From JAGVXH01 sp041649755 (GTDB lineage: Archaea > Nanobdellota > Nanobdellia > Pacearchaeales > GW2011-AR1), in assembly GCA_041649755.1 (NCBI GenBank), contig JBAZMK010000005.1:1-64000 (forward strand): DNA of 64,000 bases, read 5' to 3'. Shown one piece after another: positions 57,924 to 64,000 of this stretch. The position numbers and the translations under genes were made by a program. Below the pieces are notes generated by a model, which was not told where the DNA came from, did no database searches, and saw only the letters and a list, made by a program, of their open reading frames with translations. Position 1 is the stretch's first letter. The number at the start of each line of letters is the position of its first letter.

Positions 57924-58961
57924 TTATTGATTAACTTCCTTGTTTACCTCTTCCTTAAAATTGTCAAGTTGGTCCACAGGAATCATAGCACCCGTTGCCT
58001 CTTTATGCCCCCCACCCGTAGAATAGGGTATCTTCTCTATCACTTTTTTAGTTATCTCTAAAGCATTCTTCCCCCTTATAGAAATATTAATTTTATCCGG
58101 TCTCTTAAACAAAACAACAACAAACTTATCAGGATGCTTAAAATAAAGCCCATTAGCAATTTCAGACGACATACTTATACTCCCTGAGTAAGAAAAAAAC
58201 AACAAATGAGAATTCTTATTCAAATTAGATTCAGCCTTCCCAATCTGCTTATTATAAAAATCATTAAGTTTTTCGTATCTTTTATGAAAAGACCTCGTAT
58301 AGAAATTCTCTTCTAAAATATCATAAACACCCTCTGCTTTGAATAAATACCTGATTAGGCTAATAACATTTGTCGTAGTATCCATAAGACCAAAATTCAG
58401 CATCCTCACAACTCTACCAATCTCCGTGCAATGAAGAGCATCAAAAGCAGGAATATTAGAATTAAACAATTCTGGAAAGTCCTCAGCAAATTTCCCTGCA
58501 AAATCAGGCATATAAACATCACCAATACAACCAATTAAAGCAAGCCATAAATCTTCCTTTCTGTCAAAAACTTTCTGAGCTAAATAAGTCACAGGTTCAA
58601 ATTCAGGCACGGAATTATAATAAAATGTCTGCCTAATAATTTCCTTAGGCGTTTTAGTCTCATGATGGTCAATCCAAATTATAGGGAGCCCTTTCTTTCT
58701 AACTCCTTTAATAAAATCCGCACTTACTTCTGCCTTATCTAAAATAAAAACAGAATCGGGATTAATCTCCTCAACCTTCCTTAAATACTGCTCTTTTAAC
58801 TCAGGGAAAGACTTTATAGGAATGCCCCTGCCCCTGCCAACTGCCCTCCTCAAAATCAAAAAAGCACAAAGCCCGTCTACATCATTATCAAAGAAAAACA
58901 AAGGGTTTTGAGAGGCTTCTAAATGTTCGCGAATTTCCGCAATTTGCTCCTGTGTTAACAT
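57924..58961 (-). CDS. DHH-family phosphoesterase (RecJ/GAN-like)
   Basis: A 345-residue DHH/DHHA1 protein. The DHH motif is IWIDHHETKTP (about residues 94-104), preceded by the D-x-D block FFFDNDVDGLCAF (about 22-34). The C-terminal DHHA1 domain ends with STGGGHKEATGAM. This is the archaeal RecJ/GAN-type nuclease family, which can associate with the replisome (family knowledge). The start is ATG 58961, with CTATAAAACC about 25 bases upstream. It lies downstream of the uS7 gene on the same strand, with its own promoter. Confidence 0.85.
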   Translation of the reverse strand: MLTQEQIAEIREHLEASQNPLFFFDNDVDGLCAFLILRRAVGRGRGIPIKSFPELKEQYLRKVEEINPDSVFILDKAEVSADFIKGVRKKGLPIIWIDHHETKTPKEIIRQTFYYNSVPEFEPVTYLAQKVFDRKEDLWLALIGCIGDVYMPDFAGKFAEDFPELFNSNIPAFDALHCTEIGRVVRMLNFGLMDTTTNVISLIRYLFKAEGVYDILEENFYTRSFHKRYEKLNDFYNKQIGKAESNLNKNSHLLFFSYSGSISMSSEIANGLYFKHPDKFVVVLFKRPDKINISIRGKNALEITKKVIEKIPYSTGGGHKEATGAMIPVDQLDNFKEEVNKEVNQ

Positions 58962-59001
58962 AATAAAAACAAAATACAAAGGGTTTTATAGTTTTTGATG
59001 A

Positions 59002-59598
59002 CTATCTTGCTGCATCAGCCTGCTTCTCAGAATCGTTCTTTTTCTGTATTGCATAACTTTCTGTTGAATTTTCAGCTGCAAGCATTATCTCTTTCGCCAA
59101 TGACTCAGTAATTGTTGCCTTCTTATTAAATGCCTTATCATAAGCCCCGTTAATAAGATACCTTAAAACAAGATTCAACCTTCTTCTTGGAGAAACATCA
59201 ACCGCCTGAGGATACCTCGCACCCCCATATTCTATCGCAGTAACTTCATCACGGGGAGCACCATTTTCTATAGCTTTCACAAAAATCTTCAAAGGATTCT
59301 CTCCTGTCTTCTCCCCAATTATCTTAAAAGCATCAACAACTATCTTCGTACATTTAGCCTGCTTACCAGTAATCCAGCCAGTAATAATCCTGTGTTTCTT
59401 ACCCCTTGAACCTGGAACCTGCAATAAATTAATCAACCTTTCAACTACGTTCACTTCAGATTTTGTAGGGTCCCACTTTATCCTTCCATGAGACTTAAGC
59501 ATAAGCTTCGGATTAAGATTTATCACTTTCTTCAAACCAGGGTCCGAAACTTTAACTTCACCGACATCATACATCCCAAAAACTTTCATCTGCATCAT
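59002..59598 (-). CDS. rpsG: 30S ribosomal protein uS7
   Basis: A 198-residue archaeal S7. Conserved segments GAPRDEVTAIEYGGARYPQAVDVSP and RRRLNLVLRYL are present. It binds 16S rRNA in the head. The start is ATG 59598; the ATG codons at 59595 and 59589 are alternatives. The ATG overlaps the stop of the upstream small gene as ATGA, with GGGGAG before it, so it is translationally coupled. The order rpsL, ORF, rpsG is like the archaeal str operon with an insertion. Confidence 0.95.
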   Translation of the reverse strand: MMQMKVFGMYDVGEVKVSDPGLKKVINLNPKLMLKSHGRIKWDPTKSEVNVVERLINLLQVPGSRGKKHRIITGWITGKQAKCTKIVVDAFKIIGEKTGENPLKIFVKAIENGAPRDEVTAIEYGGARYPQAVDVSPRRRLNLVLRYLINGAYDKAFNKKATITESLAKEIMLAAENSTESYAIQKKNDSEKQADAAR

Positions 59599-59867
59599 CT
59601 TATTCTTTCTCCCCTCCAATAATAAGCCTCTTCCAATTGACGAATAACCAAATCTGCATCGTTGACCGCAACAGCCACTCCAATTAATCTTCCTGACTTC
59701 GGGTTAACTTCGCAAATTCTATAAGCATATCCAGAACTTTCGTAAATATAGATGTTTCCTTCCTCATTTTTTCTCCACCCTAAATAATCCCCCCATCTTC
59801 CCTCTGTTGATATATCCTTATGAGTAAATCTTACATTTTTATTGTTAGCATCTGTCCTTTTTTTCAT
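59595..59867 (-). CDS. Hypothetical protein between rpsL and rpsG
   Basis: A 90-residue basic and aromatic-rich protein starting MKKRTDANNKNVRFTHKD. It is mixed alpha/beta with a GWRKNEEGNIYIYESSGYAYRI segment. No family is recognised. It begins one base after the rpsL stop and its stop overlaps the rpsG start, so it is fully embedded in the ribosomal operon. That makes a real gene likely. It may help ribosome assembly, but this is guesswork. Confidence 0.65.
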   Translation of the reverse strand: MKKRTDANNKNVRFTHKDISTEGRWGDYLGWRKNEEGNIYIYESSGYAYRICEVNPKSGRLIGVAVAVNDADLVIRQLEEAYYWRGERIR

Positions 59868-59868
59868 T

Positions 59869-60291
59869 TTATCTTCTACCCTTCTCTATCTTGCCTTGCC
59901 AAAGTCTGTCAAGTGGCTGGTCATTTACTTTAATTATCTGGAATCTAACTCCGGACAAATCTCCTTTTGTCCGACCTTGCTTGCCCCCAATTCGCTCAAT
60001 TATAACTTCATCGTGCTCGTCCACAAATTTCTGCGCCAGATTTCCTGGAATAAAAGCCGTAACTTCTTTCCCACTCTTAATCAACTGAACCCTACAACAC
60101 TTTCTCATAGCAGAATTCGGTTGCTTCGCCTCTTTTTGAACCTTCTTTATAACAATCCCTTTCGCCTGAGCACTCCTCCCAAGAGGGTCAAACTTCAAAC
60201 TAATCCCAAGCCTTTTCTTCTTACGAGGCAATTTATTATCTCGAAATTTATTTCTGGCTTTCTTCAACTTCCTTGCATTCATCAATCCCAT
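59869..60291 (-). CDS. rpsL: 30S ribosomal protein uS12
   Basis: A 140-residue archaeal S12. The conserved core PNSAMRKCCRVQLIKSGKEV and the ERIGGKQGRTKGDLSGVRF tail region are present. It is the decoding-centre protein of the small subunit. A TATA box (CTTTATAAAG, 60312-60321) lies 26 bases before ATG 60291, so leaderless start there is likely. A second ATG at 60282 is possible. It heads the rpsL-ORF-rpsG operon. Confidence 0.95.
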   Translation of the reverse strand: MGLMNARKLKKARNKFRDNKLPRKKKRLGISLKFDPLGRSAQAKGIVIKKVQKEAKQPNSAMRKCCRVQLIKSGKEVTAFIPGNLAQKFVDEHDEVIIERIGGKQGRTKGDLSGVRFQIIKVNDQPLDRLWQGKIEKGRR

Positions 60292-60311
60292 CTCATTTAG
60301 GCGAAAATTCG

Positions 60312-60321
60312 CTTTATAAAG
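60312..60321 (-). promoter_or_regulatory. TATA box for the rpsL operon
   Basis: CTTTATAAAG is centred about 26 bases before the rpsL ATG at 60291. The palindromic core also reads on the other strand. Confidence 0.6.
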
Positions 60322-60380
60322 TTTACTTAAAAACTCGCAAATTAAGTTAGATTAATAAACCCCTCTCGCCTTAATTCTCT

Positions 60381-61058
60381 ATGACTAAGACTATAGCGAG
60401 AATAAAAAAAGAAGGAAAACATTTTGAAATATTAGTAGATTTAGAAGAAGCTTTAAAAGTTGCAAAAGGAGAAAAAAATGCAAATTTAAGCTCGGCAATT
60501 TTAACAGACGCAGTTTTTTACAATCTAAAATCTGGCGAACACGCCTCCGAGGAAGATTTAGAAAAAGCATTTGAAACTACAAATTTTGAAGAAGTAGCAG
60601 AAAAAATAATCAAAACTGGCGAAATAGTGAGAACCACAGAATCAATGAAAGAAGAACAAAACAAAAAATACAAACAAGTCGTAGATTTTCTTTCAAAAAA
60701 CGCAGTCTCTCCAGAAGGGCGCCCATACACTCCTGACAGGATTATGAAAGCCCTAAGCGAGGCTCATGTTAATATAAAAAACAAGCCCATAGAAATACAG
60801 ATAGACGAAATTCTAGAACAACTTTTCAGAGTGCTACCTATAAAAATAGAAAGGAAAAAAGTTCGTCTAACCATCCCTGCAATACACACAGGAAAAGCCT
60901 ACGGAATAGTCAAAGAATTCATAAAAGAAGAAGATTGGAAATCAAACGGAGATTTAGAAGTTGTAGTTGAAATGCCCACTGCAATGATTTTTGATTTCTA
61001 CGATAAGATAAATTCAGCAACTCACGGCTCAGTTTTAAGTGAAGAAATAAAAAATTAA
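60381..61058 (+). CDS. SBDS/Sdo1 ribosome maturation protein
   Basis: A 225-residue archaeal SBDS homologue, which helps 60S/50S subunit maturation. The N-terminal FYSH domain (about residues 1-85) includes IARIKKEGKHFEILVDLEEAL. The middle helical domain (about 95-160) has GRPYTPDRIMKALSEAHVNI, and the C-terminal ferredoxin-like domain starts near 165 with TGKAYGIVKEFIKEEDW. Length and domain order are complete. The start is ATG 60381. It is divergent from rpsL. Confidence 0.93.
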   Translation: MTKTIARIKKEGKHFEILVDLEEALKVAKGEKNANLSSAILTDAVFYNLKSGEHASEEDLEKAFETTNFEEVAEKIIKTGEIVRTTESMKEEQNKKYKQVVDFLSKNAVSPEGRPYTPDRIMKALSEAHVNIKNKPIEIQIDEILEQLFRVLPIKIERKKVRLTIPAIHTGKAYGIVKEFIKEEDWKSNGDLEVVVEMPTAMIFDFYDKINSATHGSVLSEEIKN

Positions 61059-61283
61059 TTACTTAGAAGACTTCTTCTTAGATTTATTAGGTTTTTTAGA
61101 ACCTTTCTTTAATTCGTCTTTCAATCTCTCAACTTCTCCCAATAAGGTCGCGTGATTCATACTCAAATGCCTTATTTTCTCATTAAGGTCAGAGAAAACA
61201 TCATTAAGCATTAGTATGTCTTTCTTCACATAACCAAAACTCGCCGAAATGTCCTTCTCAAGCTGTTCAGTAGTTTTTTTCAT
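61059..61283 (-). CDS. Small coiled-coil protein
   Basis: A 74-residue protein, helical with a coiled coil around residues 10-55 and a Lys/Ser-rich C-terminal tail (KKGSKKPNKSKKKSSK). It starts MKKTTEQLEKDISASFG. ATG 61283 was chosen because GTTTATAAATG lies about 25 bases upstream; an earlier ATG at 61304 gives seven more residues. It is convergent and abuts the SBDS gene with no spacer. No function can be read. Confidence 0.55.
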   Translation of the reverse strand: MKKTTEQLEKDISASFGYVKKDILMLNDVFSDLNEKIRHLSMNHATLLGEVERLKDELKKGSKKPNKSKKKSSK

Positions 61284-61377
61284 ATAAATCCATATTTTCA
61301 ACATTTATAAACTTTTGTAACTTTAAAATTAATACAAAAATTACCAAAACATTTAAACAGATTTTTCAGATAATTTC

Positions 61378-62592
61378 ATGGCAAAATACGAACTTTTAGC
61401 CCCTGTTGGAAATTTCGCAATGCTTCACTCAGCTCTTGAAGCTGGAGCAGACGCGGTATACTTTGGTTTACAAGAGTTCAATATGAGAGATTCTGCAAAA
61501 AACTTCCGCATAAGAAACCTAAACAAAATAAAAAGAATATGCGAAAATTACCCAAAAAAACCGAAAATCTACCTAACCCTCAACACAATAATCTACGATA
61601 AAGAATTAAGAAAAATTGAAGAAATACTAAAAAAAGTAAAAGGAAAAATAGACGCCGTAATATGTTGGGATTTCTCTGTAATAAACCTCTGTAAAAAATA
61701 CAAAATCCCTTTCCATATCTCAACTCAGGCTTCTGTCTCAAATTCGGATTCGGCAAAATTCTTTAAGAACCTCGGAGCAGAAAGAATCGTTCTGGCTCGC
61801 GAACTAAACCTTAAACAAATAAAGAAAATATCTAAAATTATCCCTGTTGAATGTTTCATTCACGGAGCAATGTGCGTCTCTGTATCAGGAAGATGTTTCG
61901 CCTCTCAATTCGTTCATAACCTATCTGCAAACAGAGGAAAATGCGCCCACCCCTGCAGAAGAGAATGGAAAATAACAGACGACACAGGAAATGAACTAAA
62001 ACTCTCAAACAACCGAGTTATGTCTGCTAAAGACCTATGCACTCTCCCCTTCATAGAAAAAATGAAAAAAGCGGGAATAAAGAGCTTCAAAATTGAAGGA
62101 AGAAACCGAAGCCCCGAGTATGTCTCAAAAATCGTCTCAGTCTACAGAAAAGCACTTGACAAAAAACTTTCAACAGAAGAAATCTCAAAATCAATAAAAG
62201 AACTAAAAAAAGTTTACAACAGGGGATTAAGCCCTGGATTCTACATAAGACCACCTACATCAGAAGACTTTTCCTCTTCAGAAAACGGCGAACAAACCGA
62301 AAGTAAAGTCTTCATTGGAAAAATTGAAAAATACTGGCCAAAATCCGAAGCCGCATCTGTAAGAATATTTAATAATGGATTAAAAATTGGAAAAGAAGTC
62401 TACATAATCTCTAAAAATGCGCCTATAAAAAGGACAAAAATAGAGAGTATAGAATTTGAAGGTGAAAAAATCAATGGGGCAAAAAAAGGCGAAAGTGTAG
62501 GAATCAGCCTCCCAAAATGTTTCAAAGGTGATGAAATTTACCTAATTAAAAAGAGCTTACACCTTCCTCAAAACTACTACCCCTATCAATAA
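61378..62592 (+). CDS. U32 family peptidase-like protein (tRNA/RNA hydroxylase type)
   Basis: A 404-residue U32 protein. The N-terminal barrel starts LLAPVGNFAMLHSALEAGADAVYFG and includes CFIHGAMCVSVSGRC, then the conserved Cys cluster GKCAHPCRREW. This is the catalytic half seen in YegQ/RlhA/TrhP-like enzymes that hydroxylate RNA (prephenate-dependent), so the name peptidase may be misleading. A C-terminal beta-barrel part (about 325-404) is present. The start is ATG 61378 with a TATA-like TTTAAACAG upstream. Its end overlaps the PAP2 gene by 36 bases. It looks bacterial in origin. Confidence 0.88.
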   Translation: MAKYELLAPVGNFAMLHSALEAGADAVYFGLQEFNMRDSAKNFRIRNLNKIKRICENYPKKPKIYLTLNTIIYDKELRKIEEILKKVKGKIDAVICWDFSVINLCKKYKIPFHISTQASVSNSDSAKFFKNLGAERIVLARELNLKQIKKISKIIPVECFIHGAMCVSVSGRCFASQFVHNLSANRGKCAHPCRREWKITDDTGNELKLSNNRVMSAKDLCTLPFIEKMKKAGIKSFKIEGRNRSPEYVSKIVSVYRKALDKKLSTEEISKSIKELKKVYNRGLSPGFYIRPPTSEDFSSSENGEQTESKVFIGKIEKYWPKSEAASVRIFNNGLKIGKEVYIISKNAPIKRTKIESIEFEGEKINGAKKGESVGISLPKCFKGDEIYLIKKSLHLPQNYYPYQ

Positions 62593-63066
62593 AATTAACC
62601 CCCCCAAGACAAGACTAAAAAGGACATCTGTAAACCAATGAACCCTCAAATACATTCTAGAAAAGCTTACAAGAAGGATTAAAAGGATAAATAAGGCATA
62701 AAAACAAGCCTTTGTCTTAATCTCTCTCCCTAATGAAAGCAAATAGACAAAAAGCCCAAAAAACACAACCGAAATAGTAACATGCCCACTAGGAAAAGAA
62801 TAACCAGTAGTTTCAATTAAAGGATTTAAAGGACGAAATTTCATAAAGACTTCCTTAAAAATTGCTACTAAAACTCCTGCCAAAACCAAAGTTCCGGAAA
62901 CAACAAACCCCTTTTTCCACGACTTTTTATAAAAAAAGTAACAGGAGATAAGAACCCCTAAAACTATAAGAAACTCGGGATTAAAGACCTTATCAACAAA
63001 TACGGAAAAATCCGTCAAAAAAGGGCTTTCTAAAGATTCCATAAACAAATTTACTACTCTATCCAT
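62557..63066 (-). CDS. PAP2-family membrane phosphatase
   Basis: A 169-residue integral membrane protein with five to six helices. The phosphatase motifs are K-x6-RP (KEVFMKFRP, about residues 80-88), PSGH (about 100-103) and SRMYLRVHWFTDV (SRxxxxxHxxxD, about 142-154), all intact. It removes phosphate from isoprenoid or lipid pyrophosphates. The start is ATG 63066; the frame extends to 63087 by seven residues. It overlaps the U32 gene by 36 bases at its C-terminus. Confidence 0.9.
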   Translation of the reverse strand: MDRVVNLFMESLESPFLTDFSVFVDKVFNPEFLIVLGVLISCYFFYKKSWKKGFVVSGTLVLAGVLVAIFKEVFMKFRPLNPLIETTGYSFPSGHVTISVVFFGLFVYLLSLGREIKTKACFYALFILLILLVSFSRMYLRVHWFTDVLFSLVLGGLILLIGVVVLRKV

Positions 63067-63097
63067 CAACCCCAAAGAATAAAACAATTAATAAACC

Positions 63098-63535
63098 TTA
63101 CTTCAAATATTTCATAACGTGAACCCTCTCAGGGTCTTCCCCTGCTGTCTCAACAAACCCGTTCTTTTTATAAAAACGATGAGCATTCTCCATTATAGGA
63201 TAGGTGCTTAAAATCATCTTTTCATAGCCTTTCTCTCGAGCAAAATTAACTAAATTATCAAGCAACTTCTGAGCAATTCCCCTCCCCTCATAACCTTTCC
63301 TGACATACATTCTTTTCAATCTAACAGTCTTATTATCTATCTTTTTCAAAGCCATAGTCCCGACAACCCTTTTATCAACTTCAACAACTAAAAAAGAGAG
63401 ATAGTCTTTTTTAACTCTGAACTCTTTAAGAAGCTTAAACTGATGAGGGTCCCCATTAAATATATCCCCAAGTACTTCAGAAACCATATTCAGAACTTCC
63501 TGCCTGTCCACGGGTTTATATTTTCTTATTTTCAT
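63098..63535 (-). CDS. GNAT family N-acetyltransferase
   Basis: A 145-residue GNAT. It starts MKIRKYKPVDRQEVLNMVSEVL. Motif A is RKGYEGRGIAQKLLDNLVNFA (about residues 74-94), and motif B is FYKKNGFVET (about 124-133). The acceptor is unknown. It is a different gene from the GNAT at 3150. It precedes the PAP2 gene by 31 bases on the same strand, so the two may be co-transcribed. Own TATA: TTAAATAAAGG about 25 bases upstream on the minus strand. Confidence 0.88.
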   Translation of the reverse strand: MKIRKYKPVDRQEVLNMVSEVLGDIFNGDPHQFKLLKEFRVKKDYLSFLVVEVDKRVVGTMALKKIDNKTVRLKRMYVRKGYEGRGIAQKLLDNLVNFAREKGYEKMILSTYPIMENAHRFYKKNGFVETAGEDPERVHVMKYLK

Positions 63536-63579
63536 AAAATACTATTACTAATAAGTAATCCCTTTATTTAAGACTTGCG

Positions 63580-64000
63580 CTAATACCTATAAAAAAGAAT
63601 CATCCCGTAATCATCTATCACATAAAGCGTATCCCCTTCATCATTCCAAACACACGAAAAATTCCTTAAAAATAAAGAATCAGCTAAAATTTTCTCTCTA
63701 TAAATATGAGTCGCGTCATCTTTTATCAAAACATCAATATCAAAACTACAACTATTCTTTAAAATAATTTTCTCCCTGTTCGTGCACCTCTCACCCCCTT
63801 CAAAATAAACCAATTTTACTAAATCAACACAGGAAGAATTCCCTGATTTATTCCATATCCCCCTTTCGTTCAAACGAGCAAACTCTTCAGCACCCCTAAG
63901 TTCATTGTAATAATCATCTTTCTCATAGTAATACAAAGAACCAAAACCCCTCCTTAATATCTCTTCATTAACATTTTCCCCGTCATAAAAAACATACGAT
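63580..64000 (-). CDS. Thermonuclease (SNase-like) protein, 5' end outside the window
   Basis: The frame is open to the window edge, with codons reading SYVFYDGENVNEEILRRGFG upstream of the TTG at 63936. This and the following EELRGAEEFARLNERGIW are the C-terminal part of a staphylococcal nuclease (SNase) fold. A further 80 residues follow, with CVDLVKLVYFEGGERCTN and YVIDDYGMILFYRY, that resemble a lamin-tail-like beta domain. The N-terminal active-site residues lie beyond the window. It is likely secreted or membrane linked, as SNases often are, but I cannot see a signal. Confidence 0.7.
   Translation of the reverse strand, partial: SYVFYDGENVNEEILRRGFGSLYYYEKDDYYNELRGAEEFARLNERGIWNKSGNSSCVDLVKLVYFEGGERCTNREKIILKNSCSFDIDVLIKDDATHIYREKILADSLFLRNFSCVWNDEGDTLYVIDDYGMILFYRY

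Noticed and set aside
1..64000. CRISPR array, rRNA genes or classical riboswitches
   Set aside because: No regularly spaced repeats, no rRNA-like sequence and no known riboswitch core were recognised by reading.

Overview
The window looks like a chromosomal piece of an AT-rich archaeon with a small, tightly packed genome, most likely a DPANN member of the Woesearchaeota/Pacearchaeota kind (lineage is inference). Archaeal markers: ribosomal protein eS8, NAC, a 50-residue Sec61-beta, TFE, archaeal DnaG primase, SBDS, deoxyhypusine synthase, GatD, NreA, archaeal-type ProRS, class III pilins, an intron-bearing tRNA-Glu. Bacterial-looking genes are mixed in: a compact AlaRS, an ECF-sigma-like protein, an RRM protein, a U32 protein and a type I restriction system. 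Promoter-proximal genes usually start about 25 bases after a TATA box (leaderless), while several operon-internal genes carry GGAGG-like ribosome binding sites.

Layout. 1-2.6 kb: core genes (eS8, NAC, Sec61-beta, tRNA-His, a P-loop ATPase, a PEBP-like protein, a very acidic mini-protein). 2.6-5.6 kb: a small mobile region with a tyrosine recombinase, an inverted decayed copy of it, a GNAT/YHGS-fold gene pair and two related intergenic sites. 5.6-15 kb: a type I restriction-modification operon (hsdM, hsdS, hsdR) with five extra genes, one carrying a possible HEPN nuclease motif. 15-17 kb: a hypothetical gene, a tandem Lrp/AsnC regulator and a GNAT. 17-20.9 kb: the most interesting locus, an operon that looks like a RiPP (modified peptide) pathway: a 53-residue Cys-rich candidate precursor, a radical SAM/SPASM enzyme, a methyltransferase, a DUF3419-like enzyme, an APH-type kinase and a nucleotidyltransferase-like protein. 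20.9-26.3 kb: deaminase, two Nudix genes, HAD phosphatase, a pyruvate-kinase-like protein, an AbrB-PhoU-like regulator, and a junction where a RecB-type nuclease and a VirB4-type ATPase are both cut off. 26.4-30.1 kb: a glycosyltransferase/kinase/methyltransferase operon.

30.1-38.4 kb: intron-containing tRNA-Glu with a duplicated 5' half, compact AlaRS, TFE with a lysine-rich tail, rhomboid protease, sigma-like protein, SpoIIM, NreA and small membrane proteins. 38.5-45.2 kb: an archaeal type IV pilus/Tad-like operon (pilins, secretion ATPase, two platform proteins, two pseudopilin-like proteins). 45.2-49.8 kb: GatD, GatB, RRM protein, amino acid permease. 49.9-54.9 kb: a SNF2 helicase with a Cys-rich partner, then dnaG behind a leader with a possible upstream ORF. 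55-64 kb: tRNA-Arg, ProRS, deoxyhypusine synthase, DHH phosphoesterase, uS7/uS12, SBDS, U32 protein, PAP2 phosphatase, GNAT and a thermonuclease cut off by the window end.

No rRNA genes or CRISPR array were seen. All calls come from reading the sequence; none was checked by database search.
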